Assembly: GCA_902805475.1 (NCBI GenBank)
Contig: CADCSX010000006.1
Location: 620,001-684,000 of the forward strand
Direction: 5' to 3'
From: Entonaema liquescens
Taxonomy: Eukaryota; Ascomycota; Sordariomycetes; Xylariales; Xylariaceae
Length of the DNA stretch: 64,000 nucleotides
The notes under the pieces were generated by a model that saw nothing but the letters and a program-made list of their open reading frames with translations, was not told the origin of the DNA and did not search any database. Shown here in pieces: positions 45,687 to 60,000 of this stretch. The position numbers and the translations under genes were made by a program. Each line of letters begins with the position of its first letter. The first letter of the stretch is position 1.

Positions 45687-46720
45687 TTCCTTTAGATTCC
45701 TGACCGAGGTGGAGGATATTTGCATGGTGGTAAAGTCATTACTGTAAGAATTATGTAAGGAGTACAGGATATTGACGGCCCAATTTGGGCCAAGGCCGAG
45801 TCTCTCAGCCAGCAGCATGGATAACGGATACGGCGCTAGCATATACGGCACCAAGCATAGAGAGAGAAGCCATATCGCTTTGGGATTTTCCACTTTAGAC
45901 CCGCTTGGCTGTCCTAAGAGCCCAAGTAAGGCGTAGCTAGAGCCAGTATATCTTATGTAGACAAGTGCATATATACAGATCGTCGTCGGGGCCTCTCAGA
46001 CGCGGCATCTAAAAATAGAAGAAAAATAGAAGAAAGTTTAAACAGACATTTCGTATTACAATTTGGACTTGTGATTGGTTTAAGTTGAGCACGCTATAGC
46101 ATGTTGTATAATGTGATGGATATCTCGATCGTCACCTATAGCGTTGCTATACACTAGGCCACTAGGCTTGTAGAATAGGAATCCTTCAACAGTCCCGATC
46201 ACAAATAGTAGTATACAACTACGTGATGTAACGGCGGGAAGTCCGAGGTCGAATGTTTTTTTTTTTTTTACCATGTCCTAATCGGCAAATCCTATGCGTC
46301 GAGCACCTTCTATTATTCAGCAGCTGGGGGATTCCATAATATCTGAATTAGTTAATCATAAGCGCGGCAACTTCCGGAGGCCTAGACTATATGCCATCGT
46401 GATAATACAATACCTATGTTTACTCATCATGTCTATCAACTTATCTTTCAACTCAGCGTAGTCTATCTGAAAATGGACTCGACGAATGAAATACCTCAAT
46501 TACAACAGCCTAAGTCGAATAGATAGAAGGAAGAGCCAAACACAAATCAAGGTAAAAACACAGATTATGCACTTTCTCGGCAGTATCTAGCCCTCGAACA
46601 ATAACGCCGTCGTCGCCAGCGGCTTTAAGATTTGGATTCGCCACTCCGGTGTCGCAGGGGTACGTAATCCCGCATTCTCCTTTCGTGTTATTTTTTCCAG
46701 ATCTTCCCTGTCCTTCTATA

Positions 46721-46752
46721 CATATGTGCATACATATGTGCATACATATGTA
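46721..46752. repeat. 12-bp tandem repeat CATATGTGCATA, about 2.7 copies
   Basis: Near-perfect short array of AT-rich palindromic units. Confidence 0.85.
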
Positions 46753-47649
46753 CGAATAATAGTTCCCAAAACATTCAAGGTCTGTGAAATCTATCGTCGC
46801 GGAGCATGCTAGCGCCAATCCATCGCTCCATTTGGTATATCAGTCCACGGGGCAGCCTACGCTCCTGTCCAGTCTGGTCTACCGTTGCCCTGGCAAATGC
46901 GAGCCTGTTGAACTTCCAATGTGACATGCAGCTGCTCATGACGTAGTACTGGGCATGCAACAGACGAGCAGCCAGGCAGACTGGCGGGCACGAAGAGGAA
47001 TAGATAAGTAGGATAGTATTGTCGATACAAAGTAGGAGATCCACCGAGAGGGATTGCTACTACTATGCTATGCTATGCGGTGGAGTTGCGGAGTTTTATC
47101 AACGACTATTTGACAGGTGATAGGGCAGAAAGGAAGGGGGGGTAAAATGGTTCTCTGTACATACGATTACGACGACGACTAACCTACCTCATGTACCTAC
47201 CTACTTTGAACCCACGGGGTTTGCTGCAGCCCCTTCATGTATGTAGGTATGTAGGTAGGTAGGCAAGCTGGCAAGTTGACCAAAGCAAGGATGAGTAAGA
47301 CCCTTAGTCCTGCCATGTCGCCCGCATTTATCTGCGGGCTTACGAAGATCACAGGTGGACTTGTCCCGAAAAGGGGAGAAATAACGCCGAAACTAATGCT
47401 TAGGTAGATACTTAAGAAACAACGTTGTATTCTAGTGAATAAGTATGAAGGAGTATGAATACCTATATAAATTTACCTAAGCTGCTGAGACGTAGGTATT
47501 ATGTGATATAATGTTATATTATACAATATTATTTTGCTTCATCTTACATTATCGTATTTCATTCAACTAATATGAGATTGAACTATCAATATTATATCTC
47601 ATTGTTATTCCTTTCAGCGTTTATACACTCATATTTCTTCCGTAGTTCT

Positions 47650-47671
47650 TTTTTTTTTTTTTTTTTTTTTG
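47650..47671. repeat. Poly-T tract
   Basis: Run of about 22 T residues in non-coding DNA. Confidence 0.9.
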
Positions 47672-49842
47672 CCCTTCGTTTTTTCTGTCTTCATCTTTTC
47701 GGTGAAAGTGGATTTGAGAAGTCGTACTGTTTTAAACCGAGACGCGAAAACGGCAAGTGATATTTTTTCCATCGTGTAATGTACCTGCAGGGCGAGCCGT
47801 TCCGTGCCGCGGCGGAGTAACCTTTTTAAGCATCATTTTCTGGCCTTGCTACATAGAGGTAGTCAAGGTCAAGTTCCCCACGGATCCTCTCATCGCCCCA
47901 CCGATGAAGAACTAAGTGGGTTAATTAAACTGGTGGGGTGGCGGGGGGTTCAAGAAAAGGGTAAATGAGAATCTCGTATGTGATTCCAAGTCTTCACATC
48001 CTAGAGGATGAGGCCAAGATCGTAGGATCTTTGAACCTCATGCTAACGTAGGGCTGGAGCTGGCTGGAATGGACTGAGTCGACTCACAAGCGCTAACATT
48101 CTGCGATGTTGTGTGTATTATCGTGAGATGGCTCGTATTAAAGAGAATCAAGACACGGCCTCATTATTTGGTCTTGATTTGGTCTTGGAGTCTTGGTATC
48201 TTGGTATCTGCATATAAGGACCGAAACGACTGTAGAGTTTCTCTTGGAGAAATAAGAAATGGCCTCGCCAGACTAGGCGTTCCGAAAAATGCGCTCTCCA
48301 AGGTGTAATCGCGGGTGTCGTACTGCCCAATCAATAAGACACGCCGCCCACGATGAGAGAACGTCCCCACCTAACGCAGGTATTGAGACCAGTACGTCGA
48401 GTTGAGTCGATAAGGAGATTGATTATAATTATCCGTCGCCAATCAGTCAGTTCAAGCGCTTCTAAGAGGAGCTCTTAAGAATAAGTAGAATAGGCAAGAA
48501 ATGAACAGTTTCCATGTGATACATAAACTTATGTTCACGTTGAATGAAATAAATGAAGTATCGAGTAAAATTATAATAGGATGAACAGCACCGCCGTATC
48601 CCTCCCGTATGACGATGGAATTTAGCACCGGATCGGGTTCATTTCCCGACCAGCAAAAATTACTAAACCATCATCACCAAACAGGACCCGCCACTTTGAA
48701 GAAGCGGATTAAGGAAAGAAACCCGGTCTTCGGCCGGCTACGGCCAGCGGCTAGAGTTCCCGAAACACGCGGATTGATCGGCAAACACTCGGCATTAATC
48801 CCGCATAACTATAATGAAGTCGTCCGTGATATTGACTTCTCCATCCACAATATTCTTAATTACTTTATGTGTAATACTTTATAAATCCCCCTCTTATAGT
48901 CATAATAGCAGTAATCGGTTTCAGATTACCAACCTCCTTAGGTAACTCCATTAGGTATTTAATTCCGCCAGGTATGAGCTCGTCTCGGAGCTAACATCTT
49001 GATCGATTACCTTGATTGCGACGTACTATGCGATTTCAACCCACCTAGAAAATGCCGCGCGGAGATTCAATCTCACGGACGGGACATATTGGTAGAGTAC
49101 CAAGAATCGTCAACCGAAGGATGACGAACCTAACAAGTCAAGACGATAGAATGGCATATACATATGCGACCCCTTGATCTGAGTAGCTCCGAGTGGTCCA
49201 TAGTACGGTGCAGAACTCCTAATCGTTAATAACAATTCTCATTTTAAAGTCTCGTGTGAATGTCTTCCGTGAAATGTTATTGGAAAACAGGCATGCTTGG
49301 AAACCCAAGACTCACGCCGCCAGATATAATCCTTCGATATGTAAGCTGCAGATCGTTTTGTGATCTTATCTGCATACCATGTCTAGGCACATGGAGAATA
49401 ACAAGGTATCTGAAAAGCGTGTCAGCAATATCATTCAAGTCTTGGTATTCGCTAAGCATATGGCATATGCGTTTCCACGTGAAGGGTGAAATCTTCGAAG
49501 GCTTGGCTAATCTTAGAAACTTCACTTTTCCCCCCTTTTTCTTGTTTGTCTTTATTTTTAAGCTAGTTAAACATATTCTAAAGATGTTTCAATGTCAAGT
49601 TCGTAATAGTATCACCAATTAGCATGTAAAAAGCCACGTAGATTATTGTTGTGACCATTTATTGATCTAGCTATCTTAACGCTATATTCATTCTAAGTCA
49701 ATCATGTTTATGACACCTAGTAGACCTATATATATATACAAGATTGATAAAGGAAATAGAGATCTAATCTATCCTTTTGTAAGAGATAAAGTTTTTCTGG
49801 TTTTTTTTTTGTTGTAAGGGGGGAATAGGGAGGATGCAAGAT

Positions 49843-52800
49843 CTACTCCACTTGGATTCCCTGGTTCTTCACCACTAGCTGAGAAAAGCCCTTGATGGTA
49901 AGTGACGGTCCCAAAAGTTGCTGGAAGGCAATGTCAAGACCAAGCTCCTTGAAGATCCAGTTCCTCAGCTCGGCTCCAATCATACTGTCGATACCAAAGC
50001 TGGCAACGGATCGGCCTTCTCCCTCAAAGTCCTCCAAGTCGAGCATGAGAATACGCGAAAGCTTCGCGATGAAGTGCTCTTCGACAGCAGCGACAGCCTC
50101 ATCAGGGGTTGCGGCGTTCTTAACCCTGGCAAGTATAGAATCTGCTCCTCCACCGGCGTCGCTCTTGCTTCCGGACTCCATAGCGTGTAGTAGGGTAGAG
50201 AATCGGGGGTCGACGGCCCAGAAGATATCTACGTCGCCTTCAGCTTCGGCCTTGGCCTTGGCGAGGAGTGAGGGGTCAAGTCCGACAACTACGTGGTCGA
50301 AGTCAACAGACTCGGGGTTACCCTGCTCGACGATGGCGACCTCGAAGGAGTCAAGGAGGTCGTCCTCCTCAATACCGTACATTCCCTTGCGCTTGAGAGA
50401 GTCCTCAAGAGCGGCATTCTCAGCAACGACACCGACACCGAGGACCATGGGCAAGACGATAGCAGCGGCACGCTTGCCTTGAGTGCGTCGGAGGCGGGCA
50501 AGGGTATCCATGTAGGCGTTACCGGCAGCGTAGTTGCTCTGGCCAGGGGTACCGAGAGTACCAGATACCGAACTAGTCATGATGAAGAAGTCGAGGTCGA
50601 GGTCCTTTGTGACCTCGTGTAAGTTGGAGCTTCCAGGACCTTGGGCTTAACAGATGTAACCCAGCTGTCGTAGGTCAAGTTGTGGAACATTCCGTCCTAG
50701 ATAGACATATTAGTGATAAAATCTTGAATGTTGATAGAAGGTGACTTACTCGTAGGACCATAGCAGCGTTGATAACACCGCGGATCGGGCGGTCCGCGGG
50801 GATAGAGGCAATTGCCTTCTCCACATCTGCCTTGATGCTGGCGTCGCCCCGGAATACCTGTACGTTGGCTCCAGCGGCTCGGAGACTATCGACGAGGGTA
50901 GCGGCCTGGCGAGAGTCTGTGCCGGATCGGGACAGGAAGGCAAAGTTCTGTGCGCCCCTCTTCAACATCCAAGATGTGAGACTGCGACCTAGACCACCGA
51001 GGCATCCGACTAGAAGGTAAGTAGCATCGGCTCGGAGGTGAGCGTGAGGGCGAGAAGGTACAAGTTTCAATGTTCCAGTTGAAGCCTCGTTAAGGATGAC
51101 GGTCTTAGAACTCTGGAGGTCGTCGGAGAAGGCTGAGATGCTTTCGTTAAGTTCGGTGATGTTCTTGGTGGTAACAGGCAGGGCAGAGATAGATCCCTCT
51201 CGGAAGAGCTTAACAGTTCGCTCAAGTAGTCCGGCCAGGAGGGTTGGCTTCTTGAATAGGTTAATAGTGTCAAATGCGAAGTAGCTTGCACCACGGGTAG
51301 CAGGGACGATGTCGAGGACGTTAGAGAAGGCGGATTCGGCGTTAGCACGGTTCACGAATCGCGAGAATCCGGGTAAGTGCCTCCAAGCTTCCTGGGCGAC
51401 TGTCGCCTCAACGGAGTCGGAGGAGAATACGACATCAGGCTTGTTCTGCTCTAGCCATGTGGTAGACCACTCAATAACCTGGCTGGAAGGAAGGCCGAGC
51501 TGCTTGGTAATAAAGTCGGCTTCGGCGGCGTCGCGGGCGGCCACGAAAGTCGTGGCGCCGAGAGCCTTGGAGACCTGAACAACTGGTGCAGTGATGAGTC
51601 CGGCTCCGGGGAGGACGAGGACCGACTCTCCCTTCTCTACATGTGCTAGGTTGCGGAGGCCGTACAAGGCGGCACCGAAGGAAATGGGTAAGCTGGCGAA
51701 AGTGGAAAATGATTCATCAGACTGGAGCTTCTGGGCTAAGCTGTGGTTGACGCGCTGGAAAGTAGCGAATTCGCTCGAGGTGAAGCTGACGACACGGTCG
51801 TTGACAGCAAAGTCCTTAACATCAGAGCCGACTCTGGTAACAACACCGGCGATTTCATGGCTGATGTCGCTAGTGGTCTCAGTTCCTTGAATAACGGCAA
51901 TGTCTTCCTTGTTTAGGCCGGTGGCTACGACTTGGATTTCAATTTCCTCGGGGCTCAGAGCAGCCTCCTCTTCGGACTCGAAGATGACTTCGCCACTGCG
52001 CACCTTTCCTACAAGCCTCTTGCTAGGTTCAAACGGAGCATCCAAGAGATCGTTCTCGTCATGTGCGTGAGTCTCGTTAAGACGCTCATCAGGGATGAGA
52101 CGGTTGATGTTGACCTTTCCTTGAGAAACGTAGTATTCTGTCTCTAGGGCTTCGCCATTGACTTGCTTGGTAGCAAGGGAGGTGGTTACGCTGACGAATT
52201 CAGTGAGCGGGACCTCTCCCTCGAAGTCAAGCAGGGAGGCGTTCAACTTGATCTGCTCAGAGCGGAGAGAGCGGAGAAGACCGCTGGCCATAGCATAGTG
52301 GGGGTCTTCACCCTTTAGAATACCGCCGCGGGTCACCCACAAAACTTTGGTGGCCTCGGCGAGAATCGCTTGCAAGTCCGAGAACTCTTTCTCGGTGATC
52401 GTAGCTAGGAAGGGTCCTTCAAGATCGGCGAGGATGAGAATAGTAGCTTCGGGGGAAGTAGGAGCACCAAGTTGGATTGACTCGATGACATTGCCCTTGC
52501 TTTCGAGAGCCTTTGCCAATTCCGAGAATGCAGGTGAGATGCTGTTTCGGTAGATAAGTTGCACCTTGTTGGAAGTTGAAGGCTTGGTCTCCTCAGTAGT
52601 TGCTTCATCGGAGCTAGCAGCTGGTACAACCACGGCACCGTTCTCGAGAGTGACCTTCACTCCAGAGAATCCGGCACTCTTCAAGGTGGCCTCGTCCAGA
52701 GGTGTGGCTGACTTGATAACAGCCTCACCTCCATCAGCTAGCAGCTCACGGATCTTTGTGAGGGCATCAGCAGACGCGACGTTGGCAACAACAAGGTTGA

Positions 52801-55800
52801 AGGAACCTGCGGCAGCGGACTCGAGCTTCTGGAACTTGACGTTCTTGGAGCTTGCTAGCTCAGGGGGTATAGTGTATTCTTCTTCGGGAACATCGTACGT
52901 AACAGTAACATCTAGAGCAGGGACAGTCTTTGCGAGCGACTCGGCTTCCGCAGAGTCCAGGGAAAGAACCTTAAGGCCGGGCTTCTTGAATTCGGCGAGG
53001 TCGACGAACTCAGCAGTGCTAAGCTTTTGAGATCCGCTTAGGAAGTCAACATCCGGCTTGGAAACTGTGTGTCCGTATGGCTGAGGTTTGGAAGGCTCTT
53101 CGGCAAGCTGGGGCCGGGCGGCTTCGTAGCCGATGCATTGCATGTTATTAATTTCCACCAAGACTTGGCCATCGTTGGTTACCAATTGGTTGTGGGCCTT
53201 GAGAGAACGAGGTCCGCGGGTGTCGACCCAGGTGAACGCCTTACCCTTCCCATCAGCAAGCTGGGCTTCAGTCGGCTTCCAAATGGCGATCTCTTCTGCT
53301 TGGACGGGGACGACACCGAACTTGATAGCATTGGTGCTGCCGCCCCAGAAAGCGATGATGAAAAGCTGGAGACACAAGTCGATCGAAGCTGGGTGGAGGA
53401 CATAGCGGGACTCGCCGACCATGCTGTCAACCTTGTTCCTGAAAGCAACCGTAGCTTGAGTGGCGTACGACTTGGCGTCGAATGCGACACTATCTGTCTC
53501 CTGGAAAGCTGGACCGTAGTCGAATCCAACCGCCCTGAGAGCACGGTTCCATGACTTACCTGTTGCCGACTGGGGCAAATTGGGAACTGGCCAGGCCTTA
53601 GCCTTTGAGTCGCGAGCGTTAACAGCGATCCTTCCGCGCATGTGGTTCTTCTGGAAACCAGCCTCGGTAACTGAGCACACGTTGAAGTCCCACCATTTCT
53701 TCTGGTTTTCGCCGCTGTGGGCTGATGGGCGCATGTTGAGGAAGACCTCAATACCATTATCATCGTCAGGAGTGACAAGAGCCTGCTGAATCAATACGTC
53801 TCGGAACACGTAGCCCTCAATTTCAGATGGGGTTTCCGATTGCTCATCGAGCTGTGTAATAGCTTCCATGGCCATTGCGAGATAACCGGCAGCGGGGAAA
53901 ACGGCCTCACCACCCAAGCTGTGGTCTTGGAGCCAAGGCACGTCCTTGATGCGGAGAATGTTTCTCCAGGTCGGCTCAGCGGGGGAGTTACCGATGACCA
54001 ACTCTCCAAGCACATCGTGGCGCATGTACTTCTGTCCACGGTGCTCTCGGCTTTCACGCGATTGGGCAATGAACTTCTTGGATTTGTCCCACTGGTAAGG
54101 AGGTAGGTCTACAATGTAGTCTCCGCTGCGGGCACGAATCTTTCCACTAGGGCTCATCTCCTCAACGGAAGTGGCCCTCGCCAAATCAATGTTGTAGTCT
54201 GCTAAGAAGAGCTCACCAGCCAGCTTCAGGACAGAGGTGGCGCAGTCCTGGCCTCGGATCAAGGTAGGTAGGTACTGGAACTTCTCAAGCTTGAGCTCAG
54301 ACTTGATCTGCTTAATCGGGCCGGAGAGAGCGGAGTGAGGCCCAACTTCAATGAGAGTGATATCGGAGAATTCAGGGGTAGTGCCAATGGTTTGGACAGC
54401 TTGGTTGAAAAGAACGGGATTGAGCAAGTTGGCGCTCCAGTAGGTCTCATCTAAGATAGAGTCCTCAGGAAGCACCTTGTTCGTCACGGATGAGACCATC
54501 GTTGCCTTCTCAAGCACGGTGCGGTTCTTAGCACGGAGGTCAATTCCAGAGCCCCTCACGTATGCCTCGTACTTGTCAGCAGCCGGCTTCATGTGGTAAG
54601 AGTGGTAAGCCTTGCCGCCGGTCTTGACCAGCCTGCAGAATACACCCTTCTCGTTGAAAGTCTCCTGGAGTTTCTTCAAGGAGTCAGCGTTACCACTGAG
54701 AGTGACACCGGAAGGTGAGTTGTGGCATCCAATGACGATATCATCGTAACCAGCGAGGTAAGGGGTAACATCCTCAGCACCGAGACCGACAGCAGCCATA
54801 GCACCGTTCGTGTTGATGTTTCCAACAACCTTTCCACGGTAGTAGGCCAAAACAATAGCTTCGGTAGCGCTGAGGAAGCCTGCAGCGTAAGCCGCACCAA
54901 TCTCACCAGATGAGTGACCACAGGTGACGGAGGGCTTAATTCCCCAAAGTCGTAGCAGCTGAACTAAACCAATCTGGACAGCAGTGCAAAGGGGCTGAGA
55001 GAACTCAGCCTCGTTAACGCGCGAAGTAGCTTCGGGCTCAAGTAGAACATCCTCAAGAGTCCAGTTAGGAGCATCAGCGAGGTCATCAAGAGCCGCATCA
55101 AGTTGTTGGATGGTCTTTAGGAAGGTAGGGTAGTAAGCCATGAGGCCAGCACCCATCCTCGCCCATTGAGCACCTTGTCCAGTAAAAGCGAAACCAATCT
55201 TTCGCTCCTTGCCAGTGGGGTTCTTCTTCTCTGCGAACTTCCAGTCCTCTTCGGACTGGAAAGCCTTGCTCAAGGTAGCGAGGCTGGTGACTGCGAATCC
55301 CCTGCTGGAGAAGTGAGTGCGGCGGTTGGCTAGCGTGTAGGAGAGGTCGATAAGGTCGTAGTCAGCAGCCACCTTTCCGTGAGCCGCAATGTTCCTCTTC
55401 AATGCCGACTTGTCGTGAGCGGAGTAAACGAGTAGGTGAGGTCTGTTCTTGTTGAATCGACCCCTGGCGGACCTCCTCTTGTTCTTTTGCTCTTCAGAGT
55501 TGAATTTGTAGGTTTGTGGTTGTGTGAGTAGAGACTTAGTGCTCTCAACAATGATATGGGCATTGGTACCACCATATCCGAAGGAGTTAACACTGACTCG
55601 CTGGACTGGAAGTTCCTTGGGGAATGGCATCGGGTCTGTTACAACCGCGACTTGCTTACCCTTCCAGTCAATCTTAGGGTTGAGGTCTGTCACTCCTCGT
55701 GTGGGGGGAACGATTCCTCGTTCCACAGCCAGGATGGCCTTAATGACGGCAGACAGCCCGCTAGCTGCCTCACTGTGGCCGATATTTGTTTTAACTGCGC

Positions 55801-57060
55801 CGATGCGTAGAGGGCCATCAGCGGGAGTGCGGTCATAGTTCATAGCATCGGCGAGAGCGTTGACCTCGATCGGGTCACCAACGGCGGTACCCGTACCGTG
55901 GCACTCGAAGTAACCGGTAAGCCGAGGGTCCAGCTCACCACATCGCTTGTAAGCATGTGTGATGACTGCCCTTTGACCTCCATAGCCAGCATATGTGATG
56001 CCGACACCTTCAACTCTGCCGTTGCTGTTGGTCGCGCTAGACCTGATAACACCTCGGATCGCATCGCCATCCTTAATGGCGTCCGAAAGTCGCTTCAGGA
56101 ATACGGCGCCGATGGCTTCGGCACGACCATAACCGTTTGCGTAACTGTTGAATGTGTGGCAGGTAGAGGTAGGAGACAACACGCCGAGCTTGGCAGTGTT
56201 CATGTGCTGGTCTACCGTGAGAACTAAGTTGCTACCACCGACGATTGCTGCGCCACATTCCTTGCTGCGTAGCGCGTTACATGCGTTGTGAATTGCGTAC
56301 ACGGATGATGAGCAAGCAGTGTTGACGACAATACTCGGTCCCCTAAGGTTGAAAACGTGGCTGATTCTGTTGCTGAGAATACCGGGGTCTACACCTGTTG
56401 CCGAAAGACTGTGACGGAAAGAGTGCTCCTTAAACTGCATCTGCTGGTAGTCTGCCGTGAATGTAGCCATGAAACAGGCAGTGTTGGTACCAGCCAACTT
56501 ATCCAGGGGAATACCAGAAGACTCGATCGTCTCGTAGACGACCTCCAGACACTTCCGCTGCTGAGGGTCCATCCACATAGCTTCCACGGGGGTAATTCCG
56601 AAGAAACTAGGGTCAAACTCCAGAAGAGATTCATTAAGGAAATAACCTCCAAGAGCACTAAAGCTTCCGGGACGGTCATTGTTTTCGTGGTGGTGAGCGC
56701 CAATGTTGAATCTCGTAGGCGGGACTGAGGGAGTCTGTCCGGTTTGCTTGTTCATCATCATTTTCCAAAACTCCGCTGGTGATCCGACGTCTCCAGGCAG
56801 GCGGCAACCTATTAACCGTGTTAGTAAGCTATTCTATACTATAATGAAGCGAAAGGGGGCATACCCATTCCGATTACAGCAATGGGCTCCAGCTGCTGGC
56901 TTAGAGGCGCCTCAGATGACCCTTCAAAGAATCCAGCACCTGCATATGCCTCGTCGTCGACTATGCCTTGCGCATTGGAGGCTGGGGCGTTGTAGCCAAG
57001 CTCGAACTCGAGCTCGACGTCGGACGCGCTCGACGAGGAACTTTCTTTGAAGTGAGGCAT
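49843..57060 (-). CDS. Highly reducing type I polyketide synthase, with one frameshift
   Basis: Iterative megasynthase of about 2,369 aa. Exons are 56865-57060, 50750-56808 and 49843-50696. Domains in order (approximate residues): KS with VNTACSSS (Cys near 234), HGTGTAVGD and NIGHSEAAS; AT with GHSSGEIGAAYAAG (near 697); DH with DHSLGGEAVFP (near 1027) and SIDLCLQ. Next comes a stretch of about 350 residues with no SAM motif (methyltransferase remnant), then an ER whose usual GGVG turn reads GAGLIT (near 1801). KR with GCLGGLGRS and SNYAAGNAY and one ACP with FGIDSM (Ser near 2321) complete it. No release domain. The frame breaks at 50633-50634 in the KR, where the coding strand has GG; one missing base would explain it. 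A TATA-like CTTAAATAC lies about 130 bp upstream. The product cannot be predicted. Confidence 0.95.
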
Positions 57061-60000
57061 CTTGATGGTTTGACTGTGGATTTCGTCTTCGGATCAAGGA
57101 GTAGTGAATCAGTAGACTTGCTTGCTTAATTCACTGTGAGCACAATGATACAAAAAACAAGAACAAGACCAGAGCGTGTGCGAGCTCTGTATTTAAGTGT
57201 AAAATCAAGCCATCAAAGGCTCTATCAACGGTATCTATCAGCCGTCTCTCCTGCAGCCGTGCCCGGTTAGCCCGCCGCGATGCCGGACAGAGGCGATAAT
57301 TCCGTCCTGTCTAAGGCAAGTAGAGAAAAGCCCACAACATCTTACTGCAGATAGATGATGAAACCGTAGGTTGCAACATTATCGAAGTACTTACAACTTC
57401 ATGCATGATGATAGTCCGTTGGCGCCGCACGGCCGCACGGCCGACGGGGGCGGACGACGACCAGATTTGCTTATGATAGACTATAGTACAGAATCTCAAA
57501 CACGGGCCAGGTTGATCCACTCATCGTGGCAATCATCTCCAACTAATGCAGTTGCATGGGACCCTGTAAATCTATTAACAGGCAAGTATACTCGACGGCT
57601 TAGATACGACTAACTAGATACATGGCAGGTTTTATCGAATTACTTAGCCCTTATAAGTTATTCATATTACTAACAAAGCGCATTAGTACGGTAGTAAAGC
57701 GCTGTGAGCTGGTTGTAATTTTTGTGTAATGGTTAATCTAGACGTGTTTCTCTTAGAATATGTTTTGTTTGTAGATATGTCTTCGTCAAGCACAAACTTC
57801 CCGCAGGTCAGCACTACTATCAGATCTTTGGATAGCGTGCAGTATATTCGGTCTAGAACCTTTTGGTTGCCGTGTCCGACATGGCGTTGTCCACAGGCAA
57901 TGCGGTACGACAGAGTGACAACGGTGGCTTGCGGTCGGGCTGAAGCCGCTGACGAGGTTGCAGTGTGGTTTGACGAAATCTCCGATCCCGCAGGTAAGAA
58001 GATCGTCGCTAGTGACTAATGACAGGCAGTTGCCATATTCGTGCATATACTAGACATCTAAGGCAACCTATCCAGGGACGCAGAACAACCGATTGGTCCA
58101 GATCTAAGAGACTACGGGATCTAGGGTCTCCTACATCTACATGCAGAGACGCAGGGTTCAGGAAAAACATATATATGCACGACAATGAAAGATGGCGTGA
58201 CTTTTCGGGGGAAGGGATAGATATTCTCGAATATACGCACGTGATAATAACAAGTAGAATGTGATTCTCGAGATGAGGTAGATAGATCTTAGTATAAGCC
58301 TTTCATTGTCTAGTGTGACCTTCACTATTGTATGAGTTATAACTACTGTGAGTACCTAGGGAGTAGGTATTTGGGTAGTTACGGAATATCTTAGACATTA
58401 TGTTAGTGAACACATTCTGTCTATCAGGTCAAGAGCAGTAAGGAGCAGTAAGGAGCAGCAACTAGAGTTTCATATTTCTCTTTAAGGCTCGCTAATCATT
58501 GATACGTTTGGACTGCCTCGCTACTTAGTTCTCAACTCCGGTTATTGCAAACTTACCTATCAGAGCATGACATTGGATGAATGATTCGGTAGTTTATATA
58601 TGGCCCGTGAGAAACGCGCGTCGAAATCATCGTACTGCAATAGTTAAATTAAATATCGCTATAATTACTCGGAAAGGTTGGTTGTTTCTTATGTTTCTTG
58701 AAGATAAGCCTGTCCAATCATATGTCTCCATCGGTCGTCGTGGCCGCACCACACGCGCACGGTGCAAACCAACGGTTAGGAGGACCAATAAGAGGCCACC
58801 GAGAGACCAATAAGGGCATTTGCCCGGTCGAGACGGCCGCTCCCCCATACAACTTCACTTCTCACTCCACATTATACCTACATTCAAATAAACCAAGTCA
58901 ATCTCTTCACATGTGTGTAAATGTGTAAAAGATAAATGACTTGGTATTTATGAAAACTTTTCTCACTATCCTGTTTCCCCCTTTACTTACTTTACTGTTG
59001 AAGGAGAAATCCTCGTCGACAAGACTTTATGTTGCCTACAATTGTCTCTATGTTTTAAGTATAACTATTTACTCTCATCAAGCACATACTTATTTTGTGA
59101 GAGGGGCAATCTGAATAGTTGTAAGTGGATACTTTTAGTACCCGTACCTTAAGTCTTCCTGGCTTGGGGTGGCAAATAACAATCAATTATCTAAATCACG
59201 ACGAGCTTCGAGTCCGATGAACTAGTAACTAAGGTAGTACTAATTGAGGCATGAATGTCACTTTTTTCTTATATAATATAAAAAAAAGAATGAGCCTAAG
59301 CTTCCCTTGAAAACTCATGATATACATCGCTTCTGGCTATCTCAGGTAGGTATCTTAGTGAGCCTGTCACTAGGAGTTAAAATGTGCCGTTCTACAATAA
59401 ACAGTTATAAACTAAAAATAAGACCTTTGACTACGCAGTTAATGAGAGTAAAGCAAGTAAGATCATGCGTAGTTGAAATAAGGTATCCAGGGTTCCGTGT
59501 CTTAGGGCTTACCTCTCTGCTCCGTAACTCCCTCTGGTACCTACCTATCTAAAGGTATGTAGATATCTCCATGGCGTTGGAGATCGCATATGCATCCGTA
59601 TCCGGCCAAGTACATAAAGGGTCTTGCTTCACCCATAAGGGGTCTTACTCTGGGACTGCCGAGAATCCATGGCAAGGTGCTTACGATACATAAACAGTTT
59701 GGTTATGGATGAACCAGTACCTAGATCGTCGCCCGGTATCAGGACACCTTCAATGTAATGTCGAATCAAGCAGTAGTATTTCATATTCCATGTGTCGCAA
59801 GATCCACCACCCTCGCTTGCAGCTCTCGTATAGATAGAAGCTCGCTCGCGTAGTTCGCCGCGCGGTTAGCAAAACCATGTTGATCGCCAACAAGGTAGGT
59901 AGGTAGTTATCATTACCCTACTTCTTGAACTACCGCTGCCCCATAATACCGAGCGATGATAGCCTGAGATATGCATACCACCGTAGGGACCCGGTAGGGG

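Larger units (their letters stand above)
45687..49842. other. 4.2-kb gap with no supported gene
   Basis: Contains a 12-bp tandem repeat (46721-46752), a long T run (47650-47671) and many short open frames without domains. The longest (49260-49622, 120 aa) is hydrophobic and low-complexity at its end. A GGTTCGATCC resembling a tRNA B box at 45664-45673 lies inside the preceding CDS and has no partner. Confidence 0.5.

Noticed and set aside
49892..50622. Long plus-strand open frames opposite the PKS 3' end
   Set aside because: Shadows of the PKS on the other strand; they have no domain and vanish at PKS exon ends.
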